Source: an uncultured Clostridia bacterium
GTDB taxonomy: Bacteria; Bacillota; Clostridia; Oscillospirales; CAG-272
Direction of reading: 5' to 3'
Assembly (NCBI GenBank): GCA_947588825.1
Contig: CANPZU010000025.1
Coordinates: 1 to 35,900 of the forward strand
Length of the DNA: 35,900 bases
The translations under genes were made by a program, and so were the position numbers. Below, piece after piece: positions 7,845 through 14,948 of this stretch; position 1 is the first letter of the stretch; each line of letters begins with the position of its first letter. The notes under the pieces are model-generated. The model was not told the origin of the DNA, ran no database searches, and saw only the letters and a list, made by a program, of their open reading frames with translations.

Positions 7845-8635
7845 AAAGGTTTAATATTTGTGTTCTGCCTTAGTATTTCAAATGAGAGTATTGCGGCGGC
7901 GGAGGCGGATGAAAGAGAGGCGGAAAATTCCCGTCCGTAATCGATGCGAACGATAAGATCCGCTCCGGCGAGTATTCTTGAGCTTATCCCCCTTTTTTCG
8001 CCGCCCACGATCATAAATACCGGATAGGCAAGGTCGGCGCTCCAAATGCTCTTTGAATTTTCTTGATCGGCGGCGCAGACCACCTTGTATCCGGCGTTTT
8101 TGAAAAACTCAAAGGCGTTCTCGGGAGTCGCTTCAAAGACAGGCGTCATCTCGCTCGCACCCGCCGAGGCGCGACATACGACGCCGCTTACATTCATGCG
8201 GCTTTTGGGCGGCAGGATCACGCCTGAAACTCCCGCGGCGTAAAGGGAGCGCAGAGCGTACCCCAAGTTAAACGGGTCCTCAATTCCGTCGAGCATCATA
8301 TAAAACCCTATTTTGTTTTCTGAGTCGGCACACTCGGATAAAGGGGGCAGATGTCTTTCGGTGCAGACTGTGATTATGCCAGCATGAGTTTTTCCAAGGG
8401 CAAGTGCCTCAATCTCCTCCTTAGGGCACAGCGCAAGCTCAAATCCCATTTCATAGCTCATTGCTTTGATGTACGAAAGATGCCTTGAGAGAGAGTACAC
8501 CTTTTCCCTGTCAAATAACACCTTCAGCACTTTTCTGTCGCTCACGCCCGAACGTATACCGTTCACCACCGAGCGAAAGGAAATCATCCCCTCAAACAGA
8601 CAGGAGCTTTGAAGTTCATTTTCCGGGCTGCTCAT
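7841..8635 (-). CDS. SpoU (TrmH/RlmB)-family RNA 2'-O-methyltransferase
   Basis: The 264-residue protein has the SPOUT methyltransferase pattern. The N-terminal part (1-105) is a substrate-binding type domain. Motif I is DGIEDPFNLGYALRS with Asn123 and Arg129. Motif II is GGEKRGIS with Glu213. Motif III is SLSSASAAAILSFEILRQ, where the usual Asn of SLNVS is replaced by Ser. Such enzymes use S-adenosylmethionine to methylate ribose in tRNA or rRNA. Its start overlaps the end of the Ppx/GppA gene by 20 bases, so translation is probably coupled. The RNA target is unknown. Confidence 0.87.
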   Translation of the reverse strand: MSSPENELQSSCLFEGMISFRSVVNGIRSGVSDRKVLKVLFDREKVYSLSRHLSYIKAMSYEMGFELALCPKEEIEALALGKTHAGIITVCTERHLPPLSECADSENKIGFYMMLDGIEDPFNLGYALRSLYAAGVSGVILPPKSRMNVSGVVCRASAGASEMTPVFEATPENAFEFFKNAGYKVVCAADQENSKSIWSADLAYPVFMIVGGEKRGISSRILAGADLIVRIDYGREFSASLSSASAAAILSFEILRQNTNIKPF

Positions 8636-9560
8636 TTTCGATCCTGTTCAGCTTTGCCACATGCATCGCGTATCCTTCCCTTATACTCGCCTCGGTCACC
8701 GTAAGAGTGTCCGCTCCCGCGCGCTCCATAAGGGTAGTTATTGCTATAAGTCCGGGGCAGATTGTGTGTATGCGCGAGGGTATCTCGCGTATCGCGGTAA
8801 TCATTGTCATATGATCTGATTCGCAAACGAGCTTTGAAAGAAGAGAGGTAAGCTCGTTTCTTTTTATGGAATACGGGAAGGTGAGAGGGCGGTTTGAAAG
8901 GTAGGCGTGCAGCTTTGATATCGCCTTTCCCGTACCTCCCACCATGTAAATGTTGCCTATTTTATTTTTGCCGTTTATAAAGCTGACTTGCGAGTAAATC
9001 TTTTTTGTGTACTTTTTTATCTTTGCAAGCTCTCTCTTCGTGGGGAGAATGTTTTTCACAAACGAGTTGTACAAAGCCAGCACGCCGATCTCAAGCGAAA
9101 CGCTGTCGCAAAGCTCCTTGCCCTTAAAGGAGACAATTTCGGTGCTGCCTCCGCCCATGTCAAAGGTAAATCCCTCGGGAGCAAGCTCTTCTCCCATACT
9201 CTTGACAATTCCGTCAAAGCTAAACGACGCCTCCTCCTTGCCGCTGAGCAGTTCGACGTCATATCCCGTCTTTTTTTTCACTCTTTCAAGCACATCCGCG
9301 TAATTTGCCGTCTTTCTCAAAGAAGCGGTGGCAAACGGGTAAACGTAAAAGCAGGAGTTTCTGCCCGCCTCGGAGACAAGTCCCGCAACGGTGTCGCAAA
9401 GTACCCTTATGCCCTTTTCCGAAAGCACGCCGTTTTCGATATAGCTTATAAGCCCAGTGTTTTCAGTTTTGTTCATGATACCTGTCAGCGAGGTGTCGGT
9501 CTTGTTGAAAATTGTCATTTTGATCGTGTTTGAACCGATGTCTATAACGGCTATGCGCAT
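8616..9560 (-). CDS. Ppx/GppA-family exopolyphosphatase / pppGpp phosphatase
   Basis: A short family member of 314 residues (many are 300-500), equal to the catalytic actin-like domain pair. Visible motifs are the phosphate-1 loop VIDIGSNT (5-12), SGKEEA with the catalytic Glu near residue 110, and the phosphate-2 loop FDMGGGSTE (133-141). The C-terminal HD-like region of long Ppx proteins is absent. Substrates in the family are inorganic polyphosphate and pppGpp. I prefer the ATG at 9560, with GGGTGG 8 bases upstream, over a GTG at 9572. It is first in an operon with the overlapping SpoU gene. Confidence 0.87.
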   Translation of the reverse strand: MRIAVIDIGSNTIKMTIFNKTDTSLTGIMNKTENTGLISYIENGVLSEKGIRVLCDTVAGLVSEAGRNSCFYVYPFATASLRKTANYADVLERVKKKTGYDVELLSGKEEASFSFDGIVKSMGEELAPEGFTFDMGGGSTEIVSFKGKELCDSVSLEIGVLALYNSFVKNILPTKRELAKIKKYTKKIYSQVSFINGKNKIGNIYMVGGTGKAISKLHAYLSNRPLTFPYSIKRNELTSLLSKLVCESDHMTMITAIREIPSRIHTICPGLIAITTLMERAGADTLTVTEASIREGYAMHVAKLNRIENEQPGK

Positions 9561-9728
9561 ATTCCTTTCCACCCTTCATAAATTTCTCTTTTTTATATTA
9601 TGCAAACATATCTCAATGTGCCGATAAGATTTGTGTTTTTAACGATTTACACAGTTTGCCGCGGCATGGGCGGCGTTCTCAGCTCAATCAATTATAACAT
9701 TTTGAGAAGCGGATGTCAATATTTTGTG

Positions 9729-9756
9729 TTCGGACAAGGAGTAAAAATAATATAAT
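9729..9756 (+). promoter_or_regulatory. Possible promoter of sigK
   Basis: TATAAT (9751-9756) lies 16 bases after a weak TTCGGA (9729-9734). A sigma-E promoter would be expected for sigK, but I could not find a clean CATACAnT box here. Confidence 0.25.
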
Positions 9757-9793
9757 AATTCAGGCATTGGGCAAATTAGCGAGTGAAAGGAGA

Positions 9794-9807
9794 CCTTTTA
9801 CAAAAGG
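9794..9807 (+). promoter_or_regulatory. Hairpin overlapping the sigK ribosome binding site
   Basis: CCTTTT (9794-9799) can pair with AAAAGG (9802-9807), the start of the Shine-Dalgarno run AAAAGGAAG before the ATG at 9820. The loop is short and the stem weak, so any translational control is tentative. Confidence 0.25.
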
Positions 9808-9819
9808 AAGATCTGTATT

Positions 9820-10500
9820 ATGATCCTAACGTCCGTAATAGGAATGCTTTGGCTTTTTCTCAAGGTGGATGAGCCCGAGTGTTTTCCGCCTCCTCTCAGT
9901 CCCGAAGAGGAGCGGGAGTGCTTTATAATGTGCAAAAACGGGGACGCCAAGGCAAGAGAAAAGCTGATCCTTCACAATCTTCGGCTTGTGGCGCATATTG
10001 TCAAAAAATATTTTGTGACCAGCAAAAACCAGGACGATTTAATCTCGATAGGCACGATAGGGCTGATCAAGGCGATCGATTCGTTTGATATAAGCAACGG
10101 AACAAGATTTGCAACATACGCGAGCAAATGTCTGCAAAATGAGATACTTATGCATTTCAGGGCGCAGAAGAAAACGCAGTGCGAGGTTTCAATAAACGAG
10201 ATGATAGACGTTGACAAGGACGGGAATCCTCTTACATACATGGATATAATAAGTCTTGACGACACGATAGCGGACGATCTTTTTATAAAAATGAGCAGCA
10301 GCAAGGCGCTCAAGATTATTAAAACAAAGCTTGACGAACGAGAGAAAAAAGTGATAGTTTTAAGATACGGTCTCAACAACAAAGCGCCTCTTACTCAGAG
10401 GGAAATAGCAAAGCGCATGGGCATTTCAAGATCGTATGTCAGCAGGATAGAAAAAAGCGCGCTCGAAAAAATCAACTCATATCTTACAAAGAATAATTGA
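9820..10500 (+). CDS. sigK: RNA polymerase sporulation sigma factor sigma-K (pro-form)
   Basis: The late mother-cell sigma factor that drives coat and cortex genes. The 226-residue product has an N-terminal hydrophobic pro-sequence (about 1-20, ILTSVIGMLWLFLKV) that must be cleaved by the SpoIVFB protease, then FPPPLSPEEE as in Bacillus SigK. Region 2 is NLRLVAHIVKKY and DDLISIGTIGLIKAI. Region 4.2 is LTQREIAKRMGISRSYVSRIEKSALEKI. The frame is continuous, so no skin-type prophage interrupts it. AAGGAAG lies 9 bases before the ATG. The neighbouring spoIVB product starts the pathway that activates this pro-protein. Confidence 0.95.
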   Translation: MILTSVIGMLWLFLKVDEPECFPPPLSPEEERECFIMCKNGDAKAREKLILHNLRLVAHIVKKYFVTSKNQDDLISIGTIGLIKAIDSFDISNGTRFATYASKCLQNEILMHFRAQKKTQCEVSINEMIDVDKDGNPLTYMDIISLDDTIADDLFIKMSSSKALKIIKTKLDEREKKVIVLRYGLNNKAPLTQREIAKRMGISRSYVSRIEKSALEKINSYLTKNN

Positions 10501-10560
10501 CGTTTGAAGTTCATATATTTAACTGAAACTGACAAAATATAATAGATCGGGAGAATGAAT

Positions 10561-12084
10561 ATGGATCGCACATCGGACAACACTATATATGTCAGAAGCT
10601 CGGAAAAGCTTCAGAGCAAAAATGAGTTTTCGGGGGATTTTATCCTTCCCGACAGCTATGAGGACATAAAAAGGATACTCTATACTTCCTGCCAATTAAG
10701 ACCGGAACGCTGCGAAATCGCGTCGGGAAAGCTTGCAAACGAGGGGAGAATGTTTTTTAAGGTACTGTTTGAGGACGACAATGGCCAAATCAACTCGGTT
10801 GATTTTTCGATGGATTATCAGATGTCCTGTCCCGTTGAAAAAAACGACGGTCAAAATCTGATAATGAGTTCTCCGATGGTTGAAAATCTCGCAATTAAGC
10901 TTTTAAATCCGAGGAAGGTGAGCATACGTGCCGCAATAGACAACAGGTGCAAGCTTTGGAGCGAAACACCCTCAAGCGTTCAAATGCCGGAGGCGTTTAC
11001 CGCCGAGGACAGACTCACGGTGGAACGCCGGGAGGAAAAGCTTAATCAGCTTTGCGTAATGACGTATTCCGATTCCGACAGGGAAGTGAGCGAGGATATA
11101 GAGCTTGACCGAAACGCCGAAGCGATAGACGAGATACTTCTTTGTGAAGTAAACGTGAATGTTAACGACGTCAGACGTCAAAACGACAGTCTGAGCCTGC
11201 GCGGAGAGGTGGACGTTCTTTCAGTGTATAAAAGCGGCGAGGGAGGTATCGCCTTCAAAAATGCCCAGTTGCCTTTTTCGCAGTCGATAGACGCCCCGGG
11301 GGCGCCCGAGAACGCCGTTTATATCGCAAATGTCTACATAGATAAAAAGAGCGCCATGCCCGCCGAGAATGCCTTCGGCGAAAATAAGATAATCGAGCTT
11401 GACTTTTCCTATTCCATAACCGTGAACGCTGTTGTGCCCTGCGAGAGCGAAGTCACAAAGGACGCTTACTCCACGGTGTACGGCACAAAAAACGAATTAA
11501 AAACCATAAAATACTCCTCTCCCATGCCGAACTTTGTGTACAGCGACACTGGAAGCGTAGAAGGGGAGGTCGAGGGAGCGACCTCATGCCTTTGCCTTTT
11601 TTCCGACGCGTCGATGAGAAACACGCAGGAGGGCGGATATGAGGCGGTATGCAAATTCACCGCCATTATAAAAAACGAAAACGGCAGCATCGGCGTCGCG
11701 ACATTGACCGACGTACTGCCCCTTGAGATAAACGATTGCAGCGAATGCGTGGGCGACGTGTATATAAAGGGCGCGCAGTGCGCCGTTGATAACGGAAAGA
11801 TCAGAATAACATATTCCTACAGTGTAAACGCGCTTTGCTGGCAAAATTGCGAGTGCACCTGCGTGAGCGCAGTTCAGCTTACCGAAAATAACGCCGGGGA
11901 CGATCAAAAGGCGATAACGGTTTATTACCCCGCCGCAAGCGAAAGCCTTTGGGACGTCGCGAAGAAGTATCACGTGAGCGAAAGTATGCTGATGAGCTAC
12001 AATATGATAAACGACCCGCGCGAGCAAAAAAAGGTTTTGCTTATACCGAAAAAGAAAAAATCCGCCTTTTCAAAAATCATTTGA
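10561..12084 (+). CDS. DUF3794/SPOCS domain protein with C-terminal LysM, probable spore coat or cortex protein
   Basis: A 507-residue protein. The N-terminal part (about 35-130) and a later part (about 190-300) look like repeats of the DUF3794 (SPOCS) fold found in clostridial spore proteins. The last 50 residues form a LysM motif (ITVYYPAASESLWDVAKKYHVSESML and LLIPKKKK), which binds peptidoglycan. There is no signal peptide, as expected for a mother-cell protein assembled on the forespore. The ATG at 10561 is chosen over one 6 bases upstream because GGGAG then has 7-base spacing. It follows sigK by 60 bases and is probably cotranscribed or sigma-K controlled. Confidence 0.85.
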   Translation: MDRTSDNTIYVRSSEKLQSKNEFSGDFILPDSYEDIKRILYTSCQLRPERCEIASGKLANEGRMFFKVLFEDDNGQINSVDFSMDYQMSCPVEKNDGQNLIMSSPMVENLAIKLLNPRKVSIRAAIDNRCKLWSETPSSVQMPEAFTAEDRLTVERREEKLNQLCVMTYSDSDREVSEDIELDRNAEAIDEILLCEVNVNVNDVRRQNDSLSLRGEVDVLSVYKSGEGGIAFKNAQLPFSQSIDAPGAPENAVYIANVYIDKKSAMPAENAFGENKIIELDFSYSITVNAVVPCESEVTKDAYSTVYGTKNELKTIKYSSPMPNFVYSDTGSVEGEVEGATSCLCLFSDASMRNTQEGGYEAVCKFTAIIKNENGSIGVATLTDVLPLEINDCSECVGDVYIKGAQCAVDNGKIRITYSYSVNALCWQNCECTCVSAVQLTENNAGDDQKAITVYYPAASESLWDVAKKYHVSESMLMSYNMINDPREQKKVLLIPKKKKSAFSKII

Positions 12085-12119
12085 AAACATAACATTAATT
12101 GTATGGCATAAAACAAACG

Positions 12120-12126
12120 CATACAT
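12120..12126 (+). promoter_or_regulatory. Sporulation-type -10 box before spoIVB
   Basis: CATACAT resembles the -10 of sigma-E and sigma-G promoters (CATACAAT, CATACTA) and lies 45 bases before the spoIVB start. A TTGTAT 15 bases upstream could be the -35. The match is short and the call tentative. Confidence 0.25.
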
Positions 12127-12171
12127 GCCAAATTAATAGACGAAAGAATTTTAAGAAGAGGATGTTTCAAA

Positions 12172-13215
12172 ATGACAGCAATAAAAAATAAAAAAGGGCT
12201 GCTTGTCCTTGTGATTCTTTCCCTTGTTGTGTCATCCTTTCTTTCGGCTTTTCCCGTAGGCGCGGCGCAGGAGACGTATGATGGGATGATGCTGATACCC
12301 GGAGGAATGACCTTCGGCGTGCAGCTTAAAACAAAGGGAGTGCTTGTTATCGGGCGCTCGTCGGTAAAAACTGCCGATGGTACGGCTTTCCCGGCTTCTG
12401 ACGCCGAGATTGAAGTGTGTGATATAATATATGAAATCGACGGCAAAAGGGTAAATACCGTCGCGGAGGTCACAAGCATGATAGAGGCATGCGACGGAGA
12501 ATGCCTCAGGATGACTGTGCTCAGAAAGGGCAAAAAGCTTGAAAGAGAGCTGACCCCCGCCCTTTCCGCAAAGGAGGGCAGCTACAAGGCGGGCATATGG
12601 ATAAGAGACAACACCGCAGGAATCGGCACGGTGACCTTTATCGATCCTGAAAAGATGCTCTTTGCCGGACTCGGACACGGCATATGCGACATAGACACGG
12701 GGGTCCTTATGCCGATGCTTTCGGGCAGAGTGTGCAGCGTAACGCTTACCGGTATCAAAAAGGGCAAAACGGGAGTGCCCGGTGAACTCAAAGGCTTTTT
12801 CGGCACTAAAAAAACCGGAGAGCTTATAGGCAACACCTCCTGCGGAGTATACGGTAAGCTCAATTTACTTCCCGACGGCCTGACGGAGCCGATTCCGGTC
12901 GGAGGAGCCGACTCGGTGCAGCCCGGGAGAGCATATATATACAGTACGACCGAAGAGGGAAAAAGAGAACGGTACGAGATCGAAATTGTCAGAATAGCGG
13001 ACAGAAAAAGAGACAATAAAAATTTTGTTATCGAAGTCACTGACGAAAAACTTCTTGCAAAAACCGACGGTATAGTGCAGGGCATGTCCGGAAGTCCGAT
13101 AATACAAAACGGCAAAATCATAGGAGCCGTCACTCACGTGATGATAAACAATCCAAAACAGGGATATGGGGTATTTATTGAGAATATGCTCGAAAAAATG
13201 CCCGAATTCGGATGA
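12172..13215 (+). CDS. spoIVB: SpoIVB signalling serine protease
   Basis: The forespore-made S55 protease is secreted into the space between the two sporulation membranes, where it starts cleavage that frees the pro-sigma-K processing enzyme. The 347 residues show an N-terminal membrane anchor/signal (9-30), the family PGGMTFGVQLKTKGVLVIG stretch, a PDZ domain (about 45-130), GLGHGICD with the catalytic His169, and GIVQGMSGSPIIQNG with the catalytic Ser306. AGAGGA lies 9 bases before the ATG. It shares this locus with sigK, the end-point of the same checkpoint. spo0A, the usual downstream neighbour, is not present. Confidence 0.95.
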   Translation: MTAIKNKKGLLVLVILSLVVSSFLSAFPVGAAQETYDGMMLIPGGMTFGVQLKTKGVLVIGRSSVKTADGTAFPASDAEIEVCDIIYEIDGKRVNTVAEVTSMIEACDGECLRMTVLRKGKKLERELTPALSAKEGSYKAGIWIRDNTAGIGTVTFIDPEKMLFAGLGHGICDIDTGVLMPMLSGRVCSVTLTGIKKGKTGVPGELKGFFGTKKTGELIGNTSCGVYGKLNLLPDGLTEPIPVGGADSVQPGRAYIYSTTEEGKRERYEIEIVRIADRKRDNKNFVIEVTDEKLLAKTDGIVQGMSGSPIIQNGKIIGAVTHVMINNPKQGYGVFIENMLEKMPEFG

Positions 13216-13253
13216 TATTCATAAGCAAGGATAGCAAGTAGATAACAGGCATC

Positions 13254-13270
13254 TTTTTGTACGACAAAAA
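13254..13270. other. AT-rich 7-base inverted repeat after spoIVB
   Basis: TTTTTGT (13254-13260) and ACAAAAA (13264-13270) are perfect complements around ACG. It could be a weak terminator or a binding site; nothing else is seen between spoIVB and the hairpin at 13328. Confidence 0.25.
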
Positions 13271-13327
13271 ACCAAGCAGAAAATTAATATACTCGCACAT
13301 TCGCAGATGAAAGTCAGACTACTTCAA

Positions 13328-13361
13328 GGCGGCAGGAGAAAAATTCCTGCCGCCGATTTTT
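13328..13361 (+). terminator. Rho-independent terminator of the sporulation cluster
   Basis: A perfect 10-base stem, GGCGGCAGGA (13328-13337) with 13345-13354, closes a 7-base loop and is followed by GATTTTT. It lies 110 bases after the spoIVB stop codon. Confidence 0.8.
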
Positions 13362-13373
13362 GGCAGCAGAAAT

Positions 13374-13400
13374 AGAGCGTCCGAGGAACTCGAACGCTCT
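13374..13400. terminator. Second hairpin between spoIVB and the AraC gene
   Basis: AGAGCGT and CGAG pair with CTCG and ACGCTCT across one mismatch, giving an 11-pair stem. It lies between convergent genes. The rest of 13401-13533 has open frames on both strands but none with a ribosome binding site or a family I recognise. Confidence 0.45.
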
Positions 13401-13533
13401 GAAAAAGCATTTTTTCGGGGCGATTTTCGCCGTTTTTGTTCTGTACGCCGCTTTTAAAAGACGGGCAGGAGAACGGATGTGCCTTTTGGAAGCCCTAAAA
13501 ATGCCGCCCGCAAAGCGCAGGTGGCAGAAAGAG

Positions 13534-14436
13534 TTATTCGCACCGCGTAATCGGAATCCACAGTTCACGATAGCGCTCGTCGCTTTTGGTTCCTCTGTAC
13601 CAATGAGTTACCACAATTTCCGGAGAATCCGCTAATTGATACCCCGATGTAGGAAGCCACTCACTTGCAATTCTGCGCCTCAGTTCAAGAAAAACAAGCG
13701 TTGGATATTTGCATCTCTCCGTCTCAAATATTGCATAAGTACATTTTGGAATTGTGATGTTCTCATAATAGCTCGCAAATTCAGTGCCGAGAATGTACTC
13801 TCTATCAAGGTTGTTTCTGCAATATTCCGTCAACTGATTTGCAATATAAAAATCGTATCCGGTATCGTTCATGTTTGCAATGATGTTATATTTCGTTTCA
13901 ATGTCCCCTGCTAAGGCGCCAAGAATGTATTGCCACGGTCTTGTTGTAACATACATGTCTTTTTCTTGTTCTTCACGCTGCCCGGGCACGCCTTCAAAAT
14001 GGCGCTTATATCCCGTCAAAATGATTTCATCTTTTTCTTCAATTCTGTAATTCATAAGTTTACCGCCTTCCAAAGAAAATTTTAATACAAGTCGGGAATA
14101 GGATTTCAGCATACTGCCGTTGCCGCGAGCCTGCGACGGCAATATACCGTGGAATTTCTGAAATGCTTTTGCAAAGCTGTCCGGACTTTCATAGCCGTAC
14201 TTTAGCGCAACATCGATTACCTTTGCGTCGCTTGCGGCGAGCTCTGTACCCGCAAGCGACAATCGGCGATTTCTGATATACTCGCCGACGGTAAAACCGC
14301 AAAGAATACTGAACACGCGCTGAAAGTGATAGCTCGATGAAAAGCTCTGCGCGGCGACCTTCTCGTAATCAATCGTTTCTGTCAGATGATCTTCGATATA
14401 GTCGATGGCTTTTTGCAACCCGGTAATCCAGTCCAT
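13534..14436 (-). CDS. AraC-family regulator with GyrI-like effector domain
   Basis: The 300-residue protein begins with the AraC DNA-binding domain (about 8-105), two helix-turn-helix units: YEKVAAQSFSSSYHFQRVF and DVALKYGYESPDSFAKAFQKFHG. The C-terminal half (about 125-300) is a GyrI-like / SOUL-type small-molecule binding domain, the layout of Rob- and BmrR-related multidrug or stress regulators. An ideal AAGGAGG lies 6 bases before the ATG at 14436, so an 11-codon longer frame is rejected. No transporter is adjacent, so its targets are elsewhere or it controls itself. Confidence 0.88.
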   Translation of the reverse strand: MDWITGLQKAIDYIEDHLTETIDYEKVAAQSFSSSYHFQRVFSILCGFTVGEYIRNRRLSLAGTELAASDAKVIDVALKYGYESPDSFAKAFQKFHGILPSQARGNGSMLKSYSRLVLKFSLEGGKLMNYRIEEKDEIILTGYKRHFEGVPGQREEQEKDMYVTTRPWQYILGALAGDIETKYNIIANMNDTGYDFYIANQLTEYCRNNLDREYILGTEFASYYENITIPKCTYAIFETERCKYPTLVFLELRRRIASEWLPTSGYQLADSPEIVVTHWYRGTKSDERYRELWIPITRCE

Positions 14437-14665
14437 ACTCTCCCTCCTTGTCTGCCTGTATTTTATCAAAAAGCGATATACATTTCCCGATATTTTGTGC
14501 TCAGCTTTATCGGGCGTATTATAATGTCGTATCGGATAGCAAATACATGGTTTCGCTTTTGTGCCTTATATTCGTCTTTCGCATTTTTTGCAACTTCATT
14601 ATAGCATGAAAATATGACTTTTTCTACCGTTTTATGCAGAAAAGCGGCGGCAGAGACTGCTTTTT

Positions 14666-14727
14666 GTAAATTCTCACACTAAATGCAGCTTCTAAATTGC
14701 ACTGCTGCATTTACTTTGAGAATTTAC
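14666..14727. repeat. 62-base imperfect palindrome upstream of carB
   Basis: Arms 14666-14689 and 14704-14727 pair as GTAAATTCTCA with TGAGAATTTAC (11 bases) and TAAATGCAGC with GCTGCATTTA (10 bases), separated by a 3x3 internal loop (CAC/CTT) and closed by a 14-base loop. No T-run follows on either strand, so it is not a typical terminator. It sits between the AraC gene and the carB promoter. Confidence 0.7.
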
Positions 14728-14764
14728 TTTGCAAAAAAATATCCGCCTTTGAAGGCTCGCATTG

Positions 14765-14793
14765 TTGATTTTTGCGTTTATGTATGTTATAAT
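14765..14793 (+). promoter_or_regulatory. Promoter of carB
   Basis: TTGATT (14765-14770), 17 bases, TATAAT (14788-14793) with a TG one base before the -10. The transcript would start near 14800 and carry a leader of about 150 bases. I see no PyrR site or other known riboswitch in it. A second TATAAT at 14892 lacks a good -35. Confidence 0.6.
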
Positions 14794-14948
14794 ATCCTCA
14801 CGGCTTTGCGTATAAATATATAATTTTGCGTTTTTGTCAGCCGATACGATTTTTTTGCAGAAGCGCTCTTTTAAACAAACGTTTTGTTAAATATAATAAA
14901 GTAATAAAAGCAATAAAGTAAAAAACACCTTGCAAGGAGGGTATACAA

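Noticed and set aside
9820-10500. Skin-like element interrupting sigK
   Set aside because: The frame is continuous through regions 2 to 4.
13314-13635. Overlapping frames on both strands downstream of spoIVB
   Set aside because: They cover two hairpins, have no ribosome binding site and resemble no family known to me.
14800-14948. Possible riboswitch or PyrR attenuator in the carB leader
   Set aside because: Only a 5-base CGGCT/AGCCG stem is seen, with no terminator-antiterminator pair or PyrR-type sequence.
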